From Halosolutus gelatinilyticus (lineage in GTDB: Archaea; Halobacteriota; Halobacteria; Halobacteriales; Natrialbaceae): a DNA stretch of 64,000 bases. The translations under genes and the position numbers were made by a program. The stretch covers positions 248,001 through 312,000 of the forward strand of contig NZ_CP095492.1 in NCBI RefSeq assembly GCF_023028105.1, given 5' to 3'. Under the pieces are notes generated by a model. The model searched no databases. It was not told the DNA's origin and saw only the letters and a list, made by a program, of their open reading frames with translations. Each line of letters opens with the position of its first letter. Positions within the stretch are counted from its first letter, which is position 1. Below are positions 1 to 7,481 of this stretch, one piece after another.

Positions 1-338
1 CGCTGTACAACCAGCTCCTCCCGGAGTTTCAAGCTCACGGGGCGCAACTGCTCGGAATTTCGGTCGACGGCGTCTGGTGTCACCACTCCTTCGGGGAAGA
101 TCGGAGTCTTCACTTCCCATTGCTCGCAGATTTCGAGCCGAAAGGCGCCGTCGCAAAAGCTTACGGCGTGTATCGCGATGACGTCGGGACAAGCAAGCGG
201 GCGTTGTTCGTCATCGACGGCGGCGGTATCATTCAGTGGAGCCACGTCTCCCCGGTCGGAATTAATCCGGGTGCCGACGGTATCCTTCGCGAACTCGAAG
301 CCCTCTCCTCGACCATCGAGGTGGGAGAGAGTCGATGA
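1..338 (+). CDS. Peroxiredoxin (AhpC/TSA family), C-terminal part, cut by window start
   Basis: An open frame enters the window at base 3 and ends in TGA at 336-338, giving the last 111 residues. The segment GISVDGVW..HHSF is the usual strand and helix after the peroxidatic-cysteine region of thioredoxin-fold peroxiredoxins. LFVIDGGGIIQW followed by a Val-Ser-Pro stretch is the conserved strand pair before the C-terminal helix. The peroxidatic cysteine lies upstream of the window, so catalysis cannot be confirmed. The family reduces peroxides in the cytoplasm with thioredoxin-like donors. The next gene starts inside this stop codon (ATGA overlap), so it is the first visible gene of a thiol-redox operon. 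Confidence 0.85.
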   Translation, partial: LYNQLLPEFQAHGAQLLGISVDGVWCHHSFGEDRSLHFPLLADFEPKGAVAKAYGVYRDDVGTSKRALFVIDGGGIIQWSHVSPVGINPGADGILRELEALSSTIEVGESR

Positions 339-889
339 GCGGTGGATCGATCCAATCGGACGTCTCCCGATTGGTTGTTCCCGTAAGTGAAGACGACCAC
401 CGGCAGGGCCCCGACGACGCCGCCGTAACGCTCGTCGAGTACGGCGACTACCAGTGTCCGTATTGCGGTCAGGCGTATCCTGTTATCAAGGAAGTGCAGG
501 ACCGGTTCGAAGACGACCTGCGATTCGTCTTTCGCAACTTCCCGCTCACCCACGTGCACGAACACGCCCAGCACGCCGCCGAGGCGGCCGAAGCTGCCGG
601 AGCGCAGGGCGAAGCGGAGTTCTGGGCGATGCACGATCTGCTTTACGAGCATCAGGACGCCCTCGACGACGAGTCGCTGAGTACGTACGCCGACCAACTC
701 GGTCTCGATTCCGAGCGGTTCCGGCGCGACGTTGAGAGCCACGCCTTCGAAGAGCGAATCCACGAACAGTTCATCGGCGGGGCTCGTTCGGGGGTCAACG
801 GAACGCCGACGTTTTACATCAACGGTGAACGCTACGACGGGTCGTGGTCGACATCCCTGCTATCGGCTGCGATCCAACGAGCGCTCTAA
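335..889 (+). CDS. DsbA/thioredoxin_4 family dithiol protein (CPYC)
   Basis: 184 residues. Cys41-Pro-Tyr-Cys44 is a DsbA/glutaredoxin-like redox dithiol. The GVNGTPTFYING segment carries the cis-proline loop that follows the active site in the thioredoxin fold. The helical insert between them (HAQHAAEAAEAAGAQG) is typical of the DSBA/thioredoxin_4 family. No signal peptide or membrane segment is seen, so a cytoplasmic redox role is more likely than secretion-linked oxidation. The start overlaps the peroxiredoxin stop. It may donate electrons to that peroxiredoxin (inference). It is closely related to the N-terminal domain of the next protein. Confidence 0.85.
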   Translation: MSGGSIQSDVSRLVVPVSEDDHRQGPDDAAVTLVEYGDYQCPYCGQAYPVIKEVQDRFEDDLRFVFRNFPLTHVHEHAQHAAEAAEAAGAQGEAEFWAMHDLLYEHQDALDDESLSTYADQLGLDSERFRRDVESHAFEERIHEQFIGGARSGVNGTPTFYINGERYDGSWSTSLLSAAIQRAL

Positions 890-928
890 CTTGCGAGATT
901 CGCGTGATTATCGTCAGCGATGATACCA

Positions 929-937
929 TAAGGAGAG
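929..937 (+). promoter_or_regulatory. Strong Shine-Dalgarno site before the DsbA-FNT gene
   Basis: TAAGGAGAG lies about 8 nt before the ATG at 945. A clear ribosome-binding site fits an internal gene of a leadered operon and fixes this start. Confidence 0.6.
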
Positions 938-944
938 AAAACAG

Positions 945-2465
945 ATGAGCCAAGTCGAAACGCCAACGCTAACGATGCCAGTCAGCGGACGCGATCATAT
1001 CCGCGGAACCGACGAGGCTTCGGTGACGCTCGTCCAATACAGCGACTACGAATGCCCGTACTGCGGGGACGCTTACCCAGTCATCCAGCGGATTCAAAAC
1101 CGGGTCGGCACTCGGCTCCGGCTCGTGTTTCGGAACTTTCCGTTAACGCAACAACACCCGCGCGCACAACAGGCAGCGGAAGCTGCCGAGGCTGCGGGCG
1201 CGCAGGGTCGGTTCTGGGAGATGCACGATCTCCTCTATCAACACCAGAACGCACTCGCTCGGGATGATCTCGTCGGGTACGCTGAGCAACTGGATCTCGA
1301 CATCGATCGGTTCACGGACGAGTTAGACGCTGAGACGTACGAAGAACGGATCCAAGAGGACATGCTGAGCGGCGTGCGCAGCGGCGTGAACGGAGTTCCG
1401 ACCTTTTACATTAACGGTGAGCGCTACGATGGCCCACTCACGTTTGACTCGTTACTCGCGACGATCGCGAGCGCAGGAAACCTGACCGATATCGAACGCT
1501 CGATGCAACTAGAGAATCGAGAGCTTCGAGAGACGATCGACAGATCCCGCCTGGGCGCGCCCGCAGCCGGCGAAGCGGTTCGCGATCGGTTTTCTGCGGA
1601 TGAAATTTTCCAACGCGTAACGGCGACCGCCTACGAAGATGTCGAACGGAGCAAACAACTGCTGTTCTTCAGCGGCCTCGCTGCCGGTCTCAGCGTCGGG
1701 GGGACGTTCCTCGCGCGAGCAGCCATGACGACGGCCTATCCGGACGACCCAACCGGGATGGGAAACCTCCTCTATCCGATCGGCTTCGTCATTATCGTTC
1801 TCGGGAACTACCAGTTGTTCACCGAAAACACGCTAACACCGGTCACACTCGTCCTGACGCGATTCGCAAGCCTTCCACAGCTCCTTCGCCTCTGGATGAT
1901 CGTTCTCGCCGCGAACGTCATCGGTGCGGGAATCGTCGCGTATCTTCTCGCCACGACGAGCGTCTTTCCCCCGGCGACCGCCGAGACGGCCCAGCAATTC
2001 GGCGAACACGCGCTGAGTATCTCGTGGTCGGCGCTTTTCTATAAGGGCGTATTCGCCGGCGGACTCGTCGCAACGATGGTCTGGCTCGTACACGCCGCGC
2101 GAGACACCCTCTCGCGATTCTTCCTCGTTTACTTGATCATGTTTACGATCCCCGCCACGGAGCTGTTTCACTGCGTCGTCGGCGCTTGCGAAGTGCTGTT
2201 CCTCGCGTTCGCCGGCGAGGCCGGGTTTTTCACCGTTTTCTTCGAGTTCTTCGTCCCGGTCGTCCTCGGGAATACCGTGGGCGGCGTCGTGTTCGTTGCG
2301 CTCGTGAATTACAGTATGACTGAAATCCGGAGCTTCCCCGACCGAGACCGAGAGCGACGCGAACTCACCTGGCCGGAATGGCTGCTTGGGGTTCGTTTGG
2401 TGGAACGGATCCGGGCGAAAAAGAGTAGCGATGATATCAATACGGAGAGAAGTTTCTCTGACTGA
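945..2465 (+). CDS. DsbA-like domain fused to a formate/nitrite transporter (FNT) family channel
   Basis: 506 residues in two parts. Residues 1-175 are a thioredoxin_4/DsbA domain with Cys37-Pro-Tyr-Cys40 and a cis-Pro loop (GVNGVPTFYING). After a charged linker (about 176-235), six hydrophobic segments form an FNT domain. FNT hallmarks are the ENTLTP stretch after the second segment, a histidine in ELFHCVVGA (His409) where FNT pores carry their central His, and GNTVGGVVFVALV in the last helix. FNT proteins are pentameric channels for formate, nitrite, hydrosulfide or lactate. The soluble domain would face the cytoplasm. Operon context with a peroxiredoxin and a free DsbA protein suggests a thiol- or sulfide-linked substrate, but this is inference. 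Confidence 0.85.
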   Translation: MSQVETPTLTMPVSGRDHIRGTDEASVTLVQYSDYECPYCGDAYPVIQRIQNRVGTRLRLVFRNFPLTQQHPRAQQAAEAAEAAGAQGRFWEMHDLLYQHQNALARDDLVGYAEQLDLDIDRFTDELDAETYEERIQEDMLSGVRSGVNGVPTFYINGERYDGPLTFDSLLATIASAGNLTDIERSMQLENRELRETIDRSRLGAPAAGEAVRDRFSADEIFQRVTATAYEDVERSKQLLFFSGLAAGLSVGGTFLARAAMTTAYPDDPTGMGNLLYPIGFVIIVLGNYQLFTENTLTPVTLVLTRFASLPQLLRLWMIVLAANVIGAGIVAYLLATTSVFPPATAETAQQFGEHALSISWSALFYKGVFAGGLVATMVWLVHAARDTLSRFFLVYLIMFTIPATELFHCVVGACEVLFLAFAGEAGFFTVFFEFFVPVVLGNTVGGVVFVALVNYSMTEIRSFPDRDRERRELTWPEWLLGVRLVERIRAKKSSDDINTERSFSD

Positions 2466-2883
2466 GTATACAGTAGATTTGAGCGAGACCGTTCGAAGCG
2501 CACACCCTGACTCGGCGGTATCAATACTATCACTCCCAGAGACCGGGTGGTTGTTTTCTCGACGATCCATCTCACAACCCCCCAACAGTCAGCCATTAAC
2601 GCGACGCGGATCCTCCGATCGCTCTCCAACAGGTCCCGAACGAGCTACTGGACTGCTCGATCCGACTACATGGTCGTCCATATATTCGGCAGACAGCAGG
2701 CCATTTACGCGATATCACGCGGAATCGATCTCGGTTGGTAACGGAAGCTTGCCAATATTGCGTGGAACAGTAACAATCGTCATCTGCGTCGGCGGAGACG
2801 GCTGACGTGACCAAGTCGTCAGTTGTTGCTGAACGATGGACGATGCGGTTGTACGGCTTCAGGTCACGAGATGTGAGAAACGC
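2466..2883 (+). other. Intergenic stretch without a recognisable gene
   Basis: About 420 bases between the FNT fusion and the esterase. Short open frames occur on both strands, but none has haloarchaeal composition, a ribosome-binding site or a recognisable motif. The AT-richer part around 2680-2770 probably holds the esterase promoter. Confidence 0.4.
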
Positions 2884-3894
2884 ATGATGCAGATCGATTA
2901 CACGCGCTCAGCGGTCGACTCCAGCGGTCTCCGCGCTGAACGACTCGATTCGGACGCACAAGCACTGCTAGATACGCTACAAGCCGAAGGGGCGCCCGAC
3001 CTTACGCAGCTGTCGCCCGAACAAGCCCGCACGCTCCTCGGTGACCTGTTCACTCCGGACGTCGAACCCGAACCGGTCGCTTCGGTAGACGAACGGGAGA
3101 TTCCGGCGTACGCGCGGGACATTCGCGTGCGAATCTACGATCCGGAGCCGGGCCGAACGCTCCCTGCAGTCGTCTACTTCCACGGTGGCGGGTGGGTCGT
3201 CGGTAACATCGACACCCACGACAAAGTCGCTCGCTCGCTGGCAACTAACGGCGAGTGCGTCGTCGTCTCCGTCGACTACCGAAAAGGGCCGGAACACCCG
3301 TTCCCCGGAGCCGTCGAAGACGCCTACTTGGCGACGAAATGGACCGCCGACAACGCTACGGAACTGGGCGCCGGTGCGGGGGTAGCCGTCGCTGGTGAGA
3401 GTGCGGGAGCCACCCTGGCGACGGTGGTCGCACAGATGGCCATCGAGAAGGATCTCGGCGCCCCGGAGATCGACTATCAACTGCTGTTCTATCCCGTCAC
3501 CGACCACTCCTTCGACACCGAATCGTACGAGATAAACGCGGATAATTACTTCTTGACGACCCGGGGAATGGTCTGGTTCTGGAATCACTACCTCCGCGAC
3601 GATATCGACGGAGCGAACATGCGAGCCTCCCCGCTACGGGCTCCCGAACGGGTTCTCGCCGAACTCCCGCCCGTAACCATGTATTCTTCCGGGTACGACC
3701 CGCTCCGGACCGAACAGTTCGCGTACGGGAGAGCGCTCGCCGATGCGGGCGTTCCCGTCGAGCATACTCACTACGAAGATATGATTCACGACTTCGCTAA
3801 CATGAGCCAGCTTGCGGACCCGTTTCCCGCGATCGAGGCGGGGAGCGATGTACAGGAGCGCGCCGGCAAAGCGCTTCGCGAGGCGTTCGAATAA
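2884..3894 (+). CDS. Alpha/beta hydrolase of the hormone-sensitive lipase (HSL) type
   Basis: 336 residues from ATG 2884; the frame is open further upstream to 2836. The oxyanion-hole motif HGGGW begins at His100, the nucleophile elbow is GESAG with Ser173, and the acid and base of the triad are Asp272 (YDPLR) and His302 (MIHDF). This set defines HSL-family carboxylesterases, which hydrolyse short- to medium-chain esters in the cytoplasm. The N-terminal 70 residues form the usual cap region. The gene stands alone between two gaps. Substrate unknown; an aromatic or plant-derived ester would suit the neighbourhood but is not shown. Confidence 0.88.
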   Translation: MMQIDYTRSAVDSSGLRAERLDSDAQALLDTLQAEGAPDLTQLSPEQARTLLGDLFTPDVEPEPVASVDEREIPAYARDIRVRIYDPEPGRTLPAVVYFHGGGWVVGNIDTHDKVARSLATNGECVVVSVDYRKGPEHPFPGAVEDAYLATKWTADNATELGAGAGVAVAGESAGATLATVVAQMAIEKDLGAPEIDYQLLFYPVTDHSFDTESYEINADNYFLTTRGMVWFWNHYLRDDIDGANMRASPLRAPERVLAELPPVTMYSSGYDPLRTEQFAYGRALADAGVPVEHTHYEDMIHDFANMSQLADPFPAIEAGSDVQERAGKALREAFE

Positions 3895-3896
3895 CG

Positions 3897-4094
3897 CACT
3901 CGCCGGGCTCCAGAACACTCACTCGTTGCCCCTCGCTCAAACACGTCGACGACCTGCTCGCCGAGGCGGACGAGGCTGGGCTCGTTCGTGTTCGCGACAT
4001 AGAGAAGGTGAACGGCGGCGCCCGTATCGATGGAATCATCGATACATATTCGACGTTCAATGGAGACGGCAATAACGGAGACGAAAAGAGGTAA
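3897..4094 (+). pseudogene. Possible gene remnant, unidentified
   Basis: The frame ending in TAA at 4092-4094 has coding-like composition over its last 45 codons, for example HVDDLLAEADEAGLVRVRDI and GGARIDGIIDTYSTF. It has no start of its own and runs back into the out-of-frame end of the esterase gene. It may be the 3' end of a deleted gene. I do not recognise the family. Confidence 0.3.
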
Positions 4095-4100
4095 TCCCAT

Positions 4101-4667
4101 ATGTACACGTCGCGTATTCCACTGTTGCTCATGCTTGAGAACCTCCCACTCTTATTCCTCGGGGGATTTGAGACGATCGTCGAATCAGCAACAGGATGGC
4201 CCGGGATGGGCATAATCTTCGTCTACTCGTTTCTGATCGCGTTCGCCCTGCCGGGACCCAGCGAAATCGTCCTGATTGCGCCACTCGATCTCGGTCTCCC
4301 TTCGTGGGCACACCTCTCGAGTATCATGCTCGTCAGCGCGACCGGGAAAGCCGCGGGCAGCGTGTTCGCGTTCCACATCGGCCAAGAAGTCAAACAGTCC
4401 GGGCCGGTCGTTCGATGGTTACGGCGGTCCAGATGGGACGTCTTACAGTGGTCGGAGAAACGCTCCGTCAAACTCGCACAACGCTACGGCTACGGCGGCT
4501 TGGCGATCGCGCTGTCCGTCCCGTTTTTCCCCGACACGATCTCAATCTACGCCTTTGCCGTGCTCGAACGGGACTACGCGAAGTTCGCGGCCGCGACGTT
4601 TCTCGGAAGCCTCGGGAGACTCGTTATCACGGCTGGTCTCATCGGAGGACTCGCGGCAGCGTTCTAA
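4101..4667 (+). CDS. VTT-domain (DedA/YqaA-like) membrane protein
   Basis: 188 residues with hydrophobic segments around 5-20, 32-58, 68-95, 130-150 and 165-187. The region from PGPSEIVLIAPLDLG to the Gly-rich GKAAGSVFAFHIGQ resembles the re-entrant helix area of SNARE-associated/VTT proteins, and FFPDTISIYAFAVLER is the typical second half. Such proteins act in the membrane as lipid scramblase- or transporter-like factors, and the archaeal role is unknown. GAGGTAA 8 nt upstream supports ATG 4101, although an internal Met at 4131 is possible. Confidence 0.7.
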   Translation: MYTSRIPLLLMLENLPLLFLGGFETIVESATGWPGMGIIFVYSFLIAFALPGPSEIVLIAPLDLGLPSWAHLSSIMLVSATGKAAGSVFAFHIGQEVKQSGPVVRWLRRSRWDVLQWSEKRSVKLAQRYGYGGLAIALSVPFFPDTISIYAFAVLERDYAKFAAATFLGSLGRLVITAGLIGGLAAAF

Positions 4668-5144
4668 ATTTCGGCGCCTCTCTCGAACGAGTAAACCGCT
4701 CGTACGCCGTCAATCAGCTGCAGCCCGGAAATCGATGATCTTCTCCTCCCTTCCTACCCGATGCCACGCATCGTAGTTCGACCTTCCTGAGGGATACGAT
4801 TCGATCGATTCTGCGTTTCATTCACCAGTAGCTTGCCATGTTTATTAGAAAGACAAAACAGCGTTGCGAGGATCATGACTCGAGGGTGCGCTGTTGCAGG
4901 ATCTCTGCCCCGGCGGAGAGCTGGCCTCTCCCATTTCTCGAGCGTACTGGCGATCGATTCGAGACGAGCAGCGCACTCCGGTGTTCCACGTAGGGAAACG
5001 ACGGAAACGACCGCTATCCCTTCTCTTCCGGGTGGTCAGCCCACAGATACACAGAGTACGGTTCCGGTGTATCTGGCCGAATAAAGAGATATCAAGTCGA
5101 GGAGCAGACGATGCTTGTATAAGGTCTAACATACATTTCCTCTC
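4668..5144 (+). other. Intergenic stretch, no gene recognised
   Basis: Several overlapping open frames of 60-120 codons lie here on both strands, rich in Arg and Ser and poor in acidic residues, which marks them as chance frames in this genome. No RNA gene, repeat or promoter could be supported. Confidence 0.4.
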
Positions 5145-5413
5145 ACAACGTATGAAGACGATCGGCGAAGGAACACGGCGGCTGGGTCGGCGACTCTGCG
5201 TCCGGACTTCCGACGCTACGATCGGTTTCGAATCTACGCCGATCGCGGTGTCGACACGGTGCTAATTCCCGCTCCAACTACCGAATTCGTCGCGGATACC
5301 GTCCCAAGAAGATCCGCCGTCGGATTTGAAACGCATCTCGCCGATCGAGACGCTGATTTCGGATCGCGCGACGAGGGGTTCGATGCTGTTCCCGTGTGTT
5401 TCAGAGTAGATTG
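5145..5413 (+). pseudogene. Frameshifted remnant, possibly isocitrate lyase/PEP mutase superfamily
   Basis: One frame reads IGEGTRRLGRRLCVRTSDA, and an adjacent frame continues as YDRFRIYADRGVDTVLIPAP followed by TTEFVADTV. Together these resemble the methylisocitrate lyase/PEP mutase core, where an Arg-Thr-Asp-Ala segment is followed by a helix and (Y)A(D)xGAD..F.(E)AP. The switch of frame near 5220 and the missing N-terminal barrel mark it as decayed. The tail up to the stop near 5413 is not recognisable. The assignment rests on short similarity by eye. Confidence 0.3.
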
Positions 5414-5670
5414 ATACCAATGAGCATACTGCGTTCGCTGTTATGAAACGTCTAGATCCTTGCCAACGTCAGAAATTGCGCTAACATGGTGCATGGCCTA
5501 CCGGATATTACAATAGTACGGTTGTATAAATTTGTCCCGTCGATCGTCCGTTTTCGCGATCGCCGGTCGAAACTGTGTTTCATCACAGCGAACGGCGACG
5601 CTTTCCTCTCGGCGGCCGAACACGAATTATTGGAAATATATTATATGCCCAGTCGCCGTATCGGGTGCGT
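5414..5670 (+). other. AT-rich region upstream of the first IclR gene
   Basis: About 250 bases without a supported gene. AT-rich stretches at 5485-5530 and 5625-5648 (ending GAAATATATTATATG) are plausible promoter elements for the regulator starting at 5671. Confidence 0.35.
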
Positions 5671-6438
5671 ATGGAAGGGGACGAAACCGACGGGCGTTCC
5701 ATCAAATCTGACGAGACTCTGTTCGCTATCATCGAATCCCTCCGGGAAACCGGCGACGCGGGGGTGACGGAACTGGCGGACAGGCTCGACCTGGCCAAGA
5801 GCACGGTGCACAAACACCTCGTTAGCCTTGAGCGACACAGGTACGTCGTCAACGAGGACGGCCGGTATCGGCTCGGCCTGCAGTTTTTCAACGATGGTAT
5901 CTCCGTTCGGAACCAGTACGAGGTCTACCACGCGGCGAAGGAGCGGATCGATCAGCTGGCCTACGATGTCGACGAAACCGTGTGGCTCATCGTCCCCGAA
6001 AACGGGATGGGGATGTTCGTCTACGGGGTTCCGCGGAACGAGTCGTTTTCGTTCGACTCGACGATCGGGAGGTGGGTTCCGCTCCACGCGAACTCGGCGG
6101 GCAAAGCGATGCTGGCGCACCTGCCGGAACGCGAGGTCGAAGACATCGTCGACCGACGCGGGCTCCCGGCGCGAACCGAGAACACGATCACCGACCGAAC
6201 TGCGCTGTTCGAGGAACTCGAACGAGTCCGGGAACGGGGCTATGCAGTGAACTTCCAAGAGGACTTGCGTGGGTTACACGCTCTCGCGGTGCCGGTAATC
6301 CGGTCCGAGAGACCGATCGCGGCGGTGGCGATCGCCGGAGCCGCAAACCGGGTCACGGAGGAGCGGATCGAAGCGGAGCTCTCCGAACCGCTGCTCGAGG
6401 CCGTCGATGACATCGAGCTCCGCCTCGTGTACGGGTAG
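5671..6438 (+). CDS. IclR-family transcriptional regulator
   Basis: 255 residues from ATG 5671. The N-terminal winged helix-turn-helix (about 10-75) includes ELADRLDLAKSTVHKHL and a wing ending in GRYRLGLQF. The C-terminal IclR effector domain (about 85-250) has the usual W.PLHANSAGKAMLAHLP core and a GLHALAVPV strand near the end. IclR proteins bind DNA as dimers or tetramers and sense small organic, often aromatic, acids. It lies at the left edge of the aromatic-acid block and is the likely regulator of genes to its right. The frame extends upstream to 5575 but an AT-rich promoter-like tract lies there. Confidence 0.9.
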   Translation: MEGDETDGRSIKSDETLFAIIESLRETGDAGVTELADRLDLAKSTVHKHLVSLERHRYVVNEDGRYRLGLQFFNDGISVRNQYEVYHAAKERIDQLAYDVDETVWLIVPENGMGMFVYGVPRNESFSFDSTIGRWVPLHANSAGKAMLAHLPEREVEDIVDRRGLPARTENTITDRTALFEELERVRERGYAVNFQEDLRGLHALAVPVIRSERPIAAVAIAGAANRVTEERIEAELSEPLLEAVDDIELRLVYG

Positions 6439-6459
6439 CCGACGCCCCTTCACCGCCGC

Positions 6460-7311
6460 TCATCCGAGCAGATTCGGACGGATCGCGAGCAACAGCGCGA
6501 CGGCGAACGGATACGTGGCGGCGATCAACACGAGGACGGCGCGATCGGTCGGGTACCGACGGCGGAGACAGAGCAGCAAGGCACCGACGGGGAACGCGCC
6601 CGCGAGCGCGGCCCGCCGGGGGAGGACGCCGAGACTGCTTGCGAGCACCACCAGCGAGGCGCCAGCGGCGACGAGGGTCCAGGCGACCAGTGGGGCGCGG
6701 TCCCGCCCGAGGACGACCGGTACCGTCCGCTTCGAGACGAGCCGGTCGTGGCGATAATCGAGGAGGTCGAGGAGGACGCCGATTCCCGCCAGCTGCACGA
6801 CGAACGCCAGCGCGACGGCGGCGACCGCCGGGGAGACCGTGCCGGTTTGCGTCGCGTACCCGCCCGCCGTCGCGAGGCCGATCCCGAGCGGGTAATCCGC
6901 GGTCGACGTGACGGGGTTCGCGTCCAGGTAGGGCGCGTGGAGCAGCCCGAGACCGACCAGCGGCGCGGTGAGCGCGACCGGGGCGAGTCCGGCGATCGTC
7001 CAAAGGAGGCCGACCGCAACGGCGAACGCGGCGATGGCGGCGACGATCGCGATCCAAATCTCGGCCGGCTCGAGCGGATTGCGGCCGTCCTCGCTCCTGA
7101 CGTAGTAATCGACGTAGCCGTCCTTGAGGTGGGCCACGTACACGGCGAGGCCGACCGCGAGCGCGTGGACCGCGGCGGTCTCGCCGGTCGGATCGTCCGC
7201 GAGGAGCGCCCCGAACGCGGACACGGCCGGGGCGGGGACGAGGAATATCGGCTGCACGTGCACCCCGAGCCCTCGAGCGATCCTGCGATACCGACGCGAG
7301 CGTTCGGACAC
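6460..7311 (-). CDS. UbiA-family prenyltransferase-like membrane protein
   Basis: 283 residues with GTG start at 7311. Seven to nine hydrophobic segments span most of the length. Two Asp-rich motifs face each other as in UbiA enzymes: HLKDGYVDYYVRSEDGRN near residues 61-78, and DLLDYRHDRLVSKRTVPVVLG around 180-200. The family transfers prenyl groups to aromatic or glycerol acceptors in the membrane using Mg2+. The first motif departs from the common NxxxDxxxD form, so the acceptor is unclear. It is convergent with the IclR gene and divergent from the CoA ligase. Confidence 0.75.
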   Translation of the reverse strand: MSERSRRYRRIARGLGVHVQPIFLVPAPAVSAFGALLADDPTGETAAVHALAVGLAVYVAHLKDGYVDYYVRSEDGRNPLEPAEIWIAIVAAIAAFAVAVGLLWTIAGLAPVALTAPLVGLGLLHAPYLDANPVTSTADYPLGIGLATAGGYATQTGTVSPAVAAVALAFVVQLAGIGVLLDLLDYRHDRLVSKRTVPVVLGRDRAPLVAWTLVAAGASLVVLASSLGVLPRRAALAGAFPVGALLLCLRRRYPTDRAVLVLIAATYPFAVALLLAIRPNLLG

Positions 7312-7481
7312 GCCGCTTCGTACGGCGGCGCCCGCCTTATATCGGTCGCGTTTCGTCTCGCGCCGGTCGACTCGCCCTGCCCCGATCGACGCGAGTCCCC
7401 GACGGAAATCGATCGCCGCTCCGCCGTATCATAATCATTAATACCCTCGGTAGCCGGTCACACACATAGGCGACGTGACCG

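Noticed and set aside
4833-5265. Several overlapping 80-120-codon frames
   Set aside because: Arg/Ser-rich, in conflict with each other and without haloarchaeal character; only the later segment showed family-like sequence, reported as a remnant.
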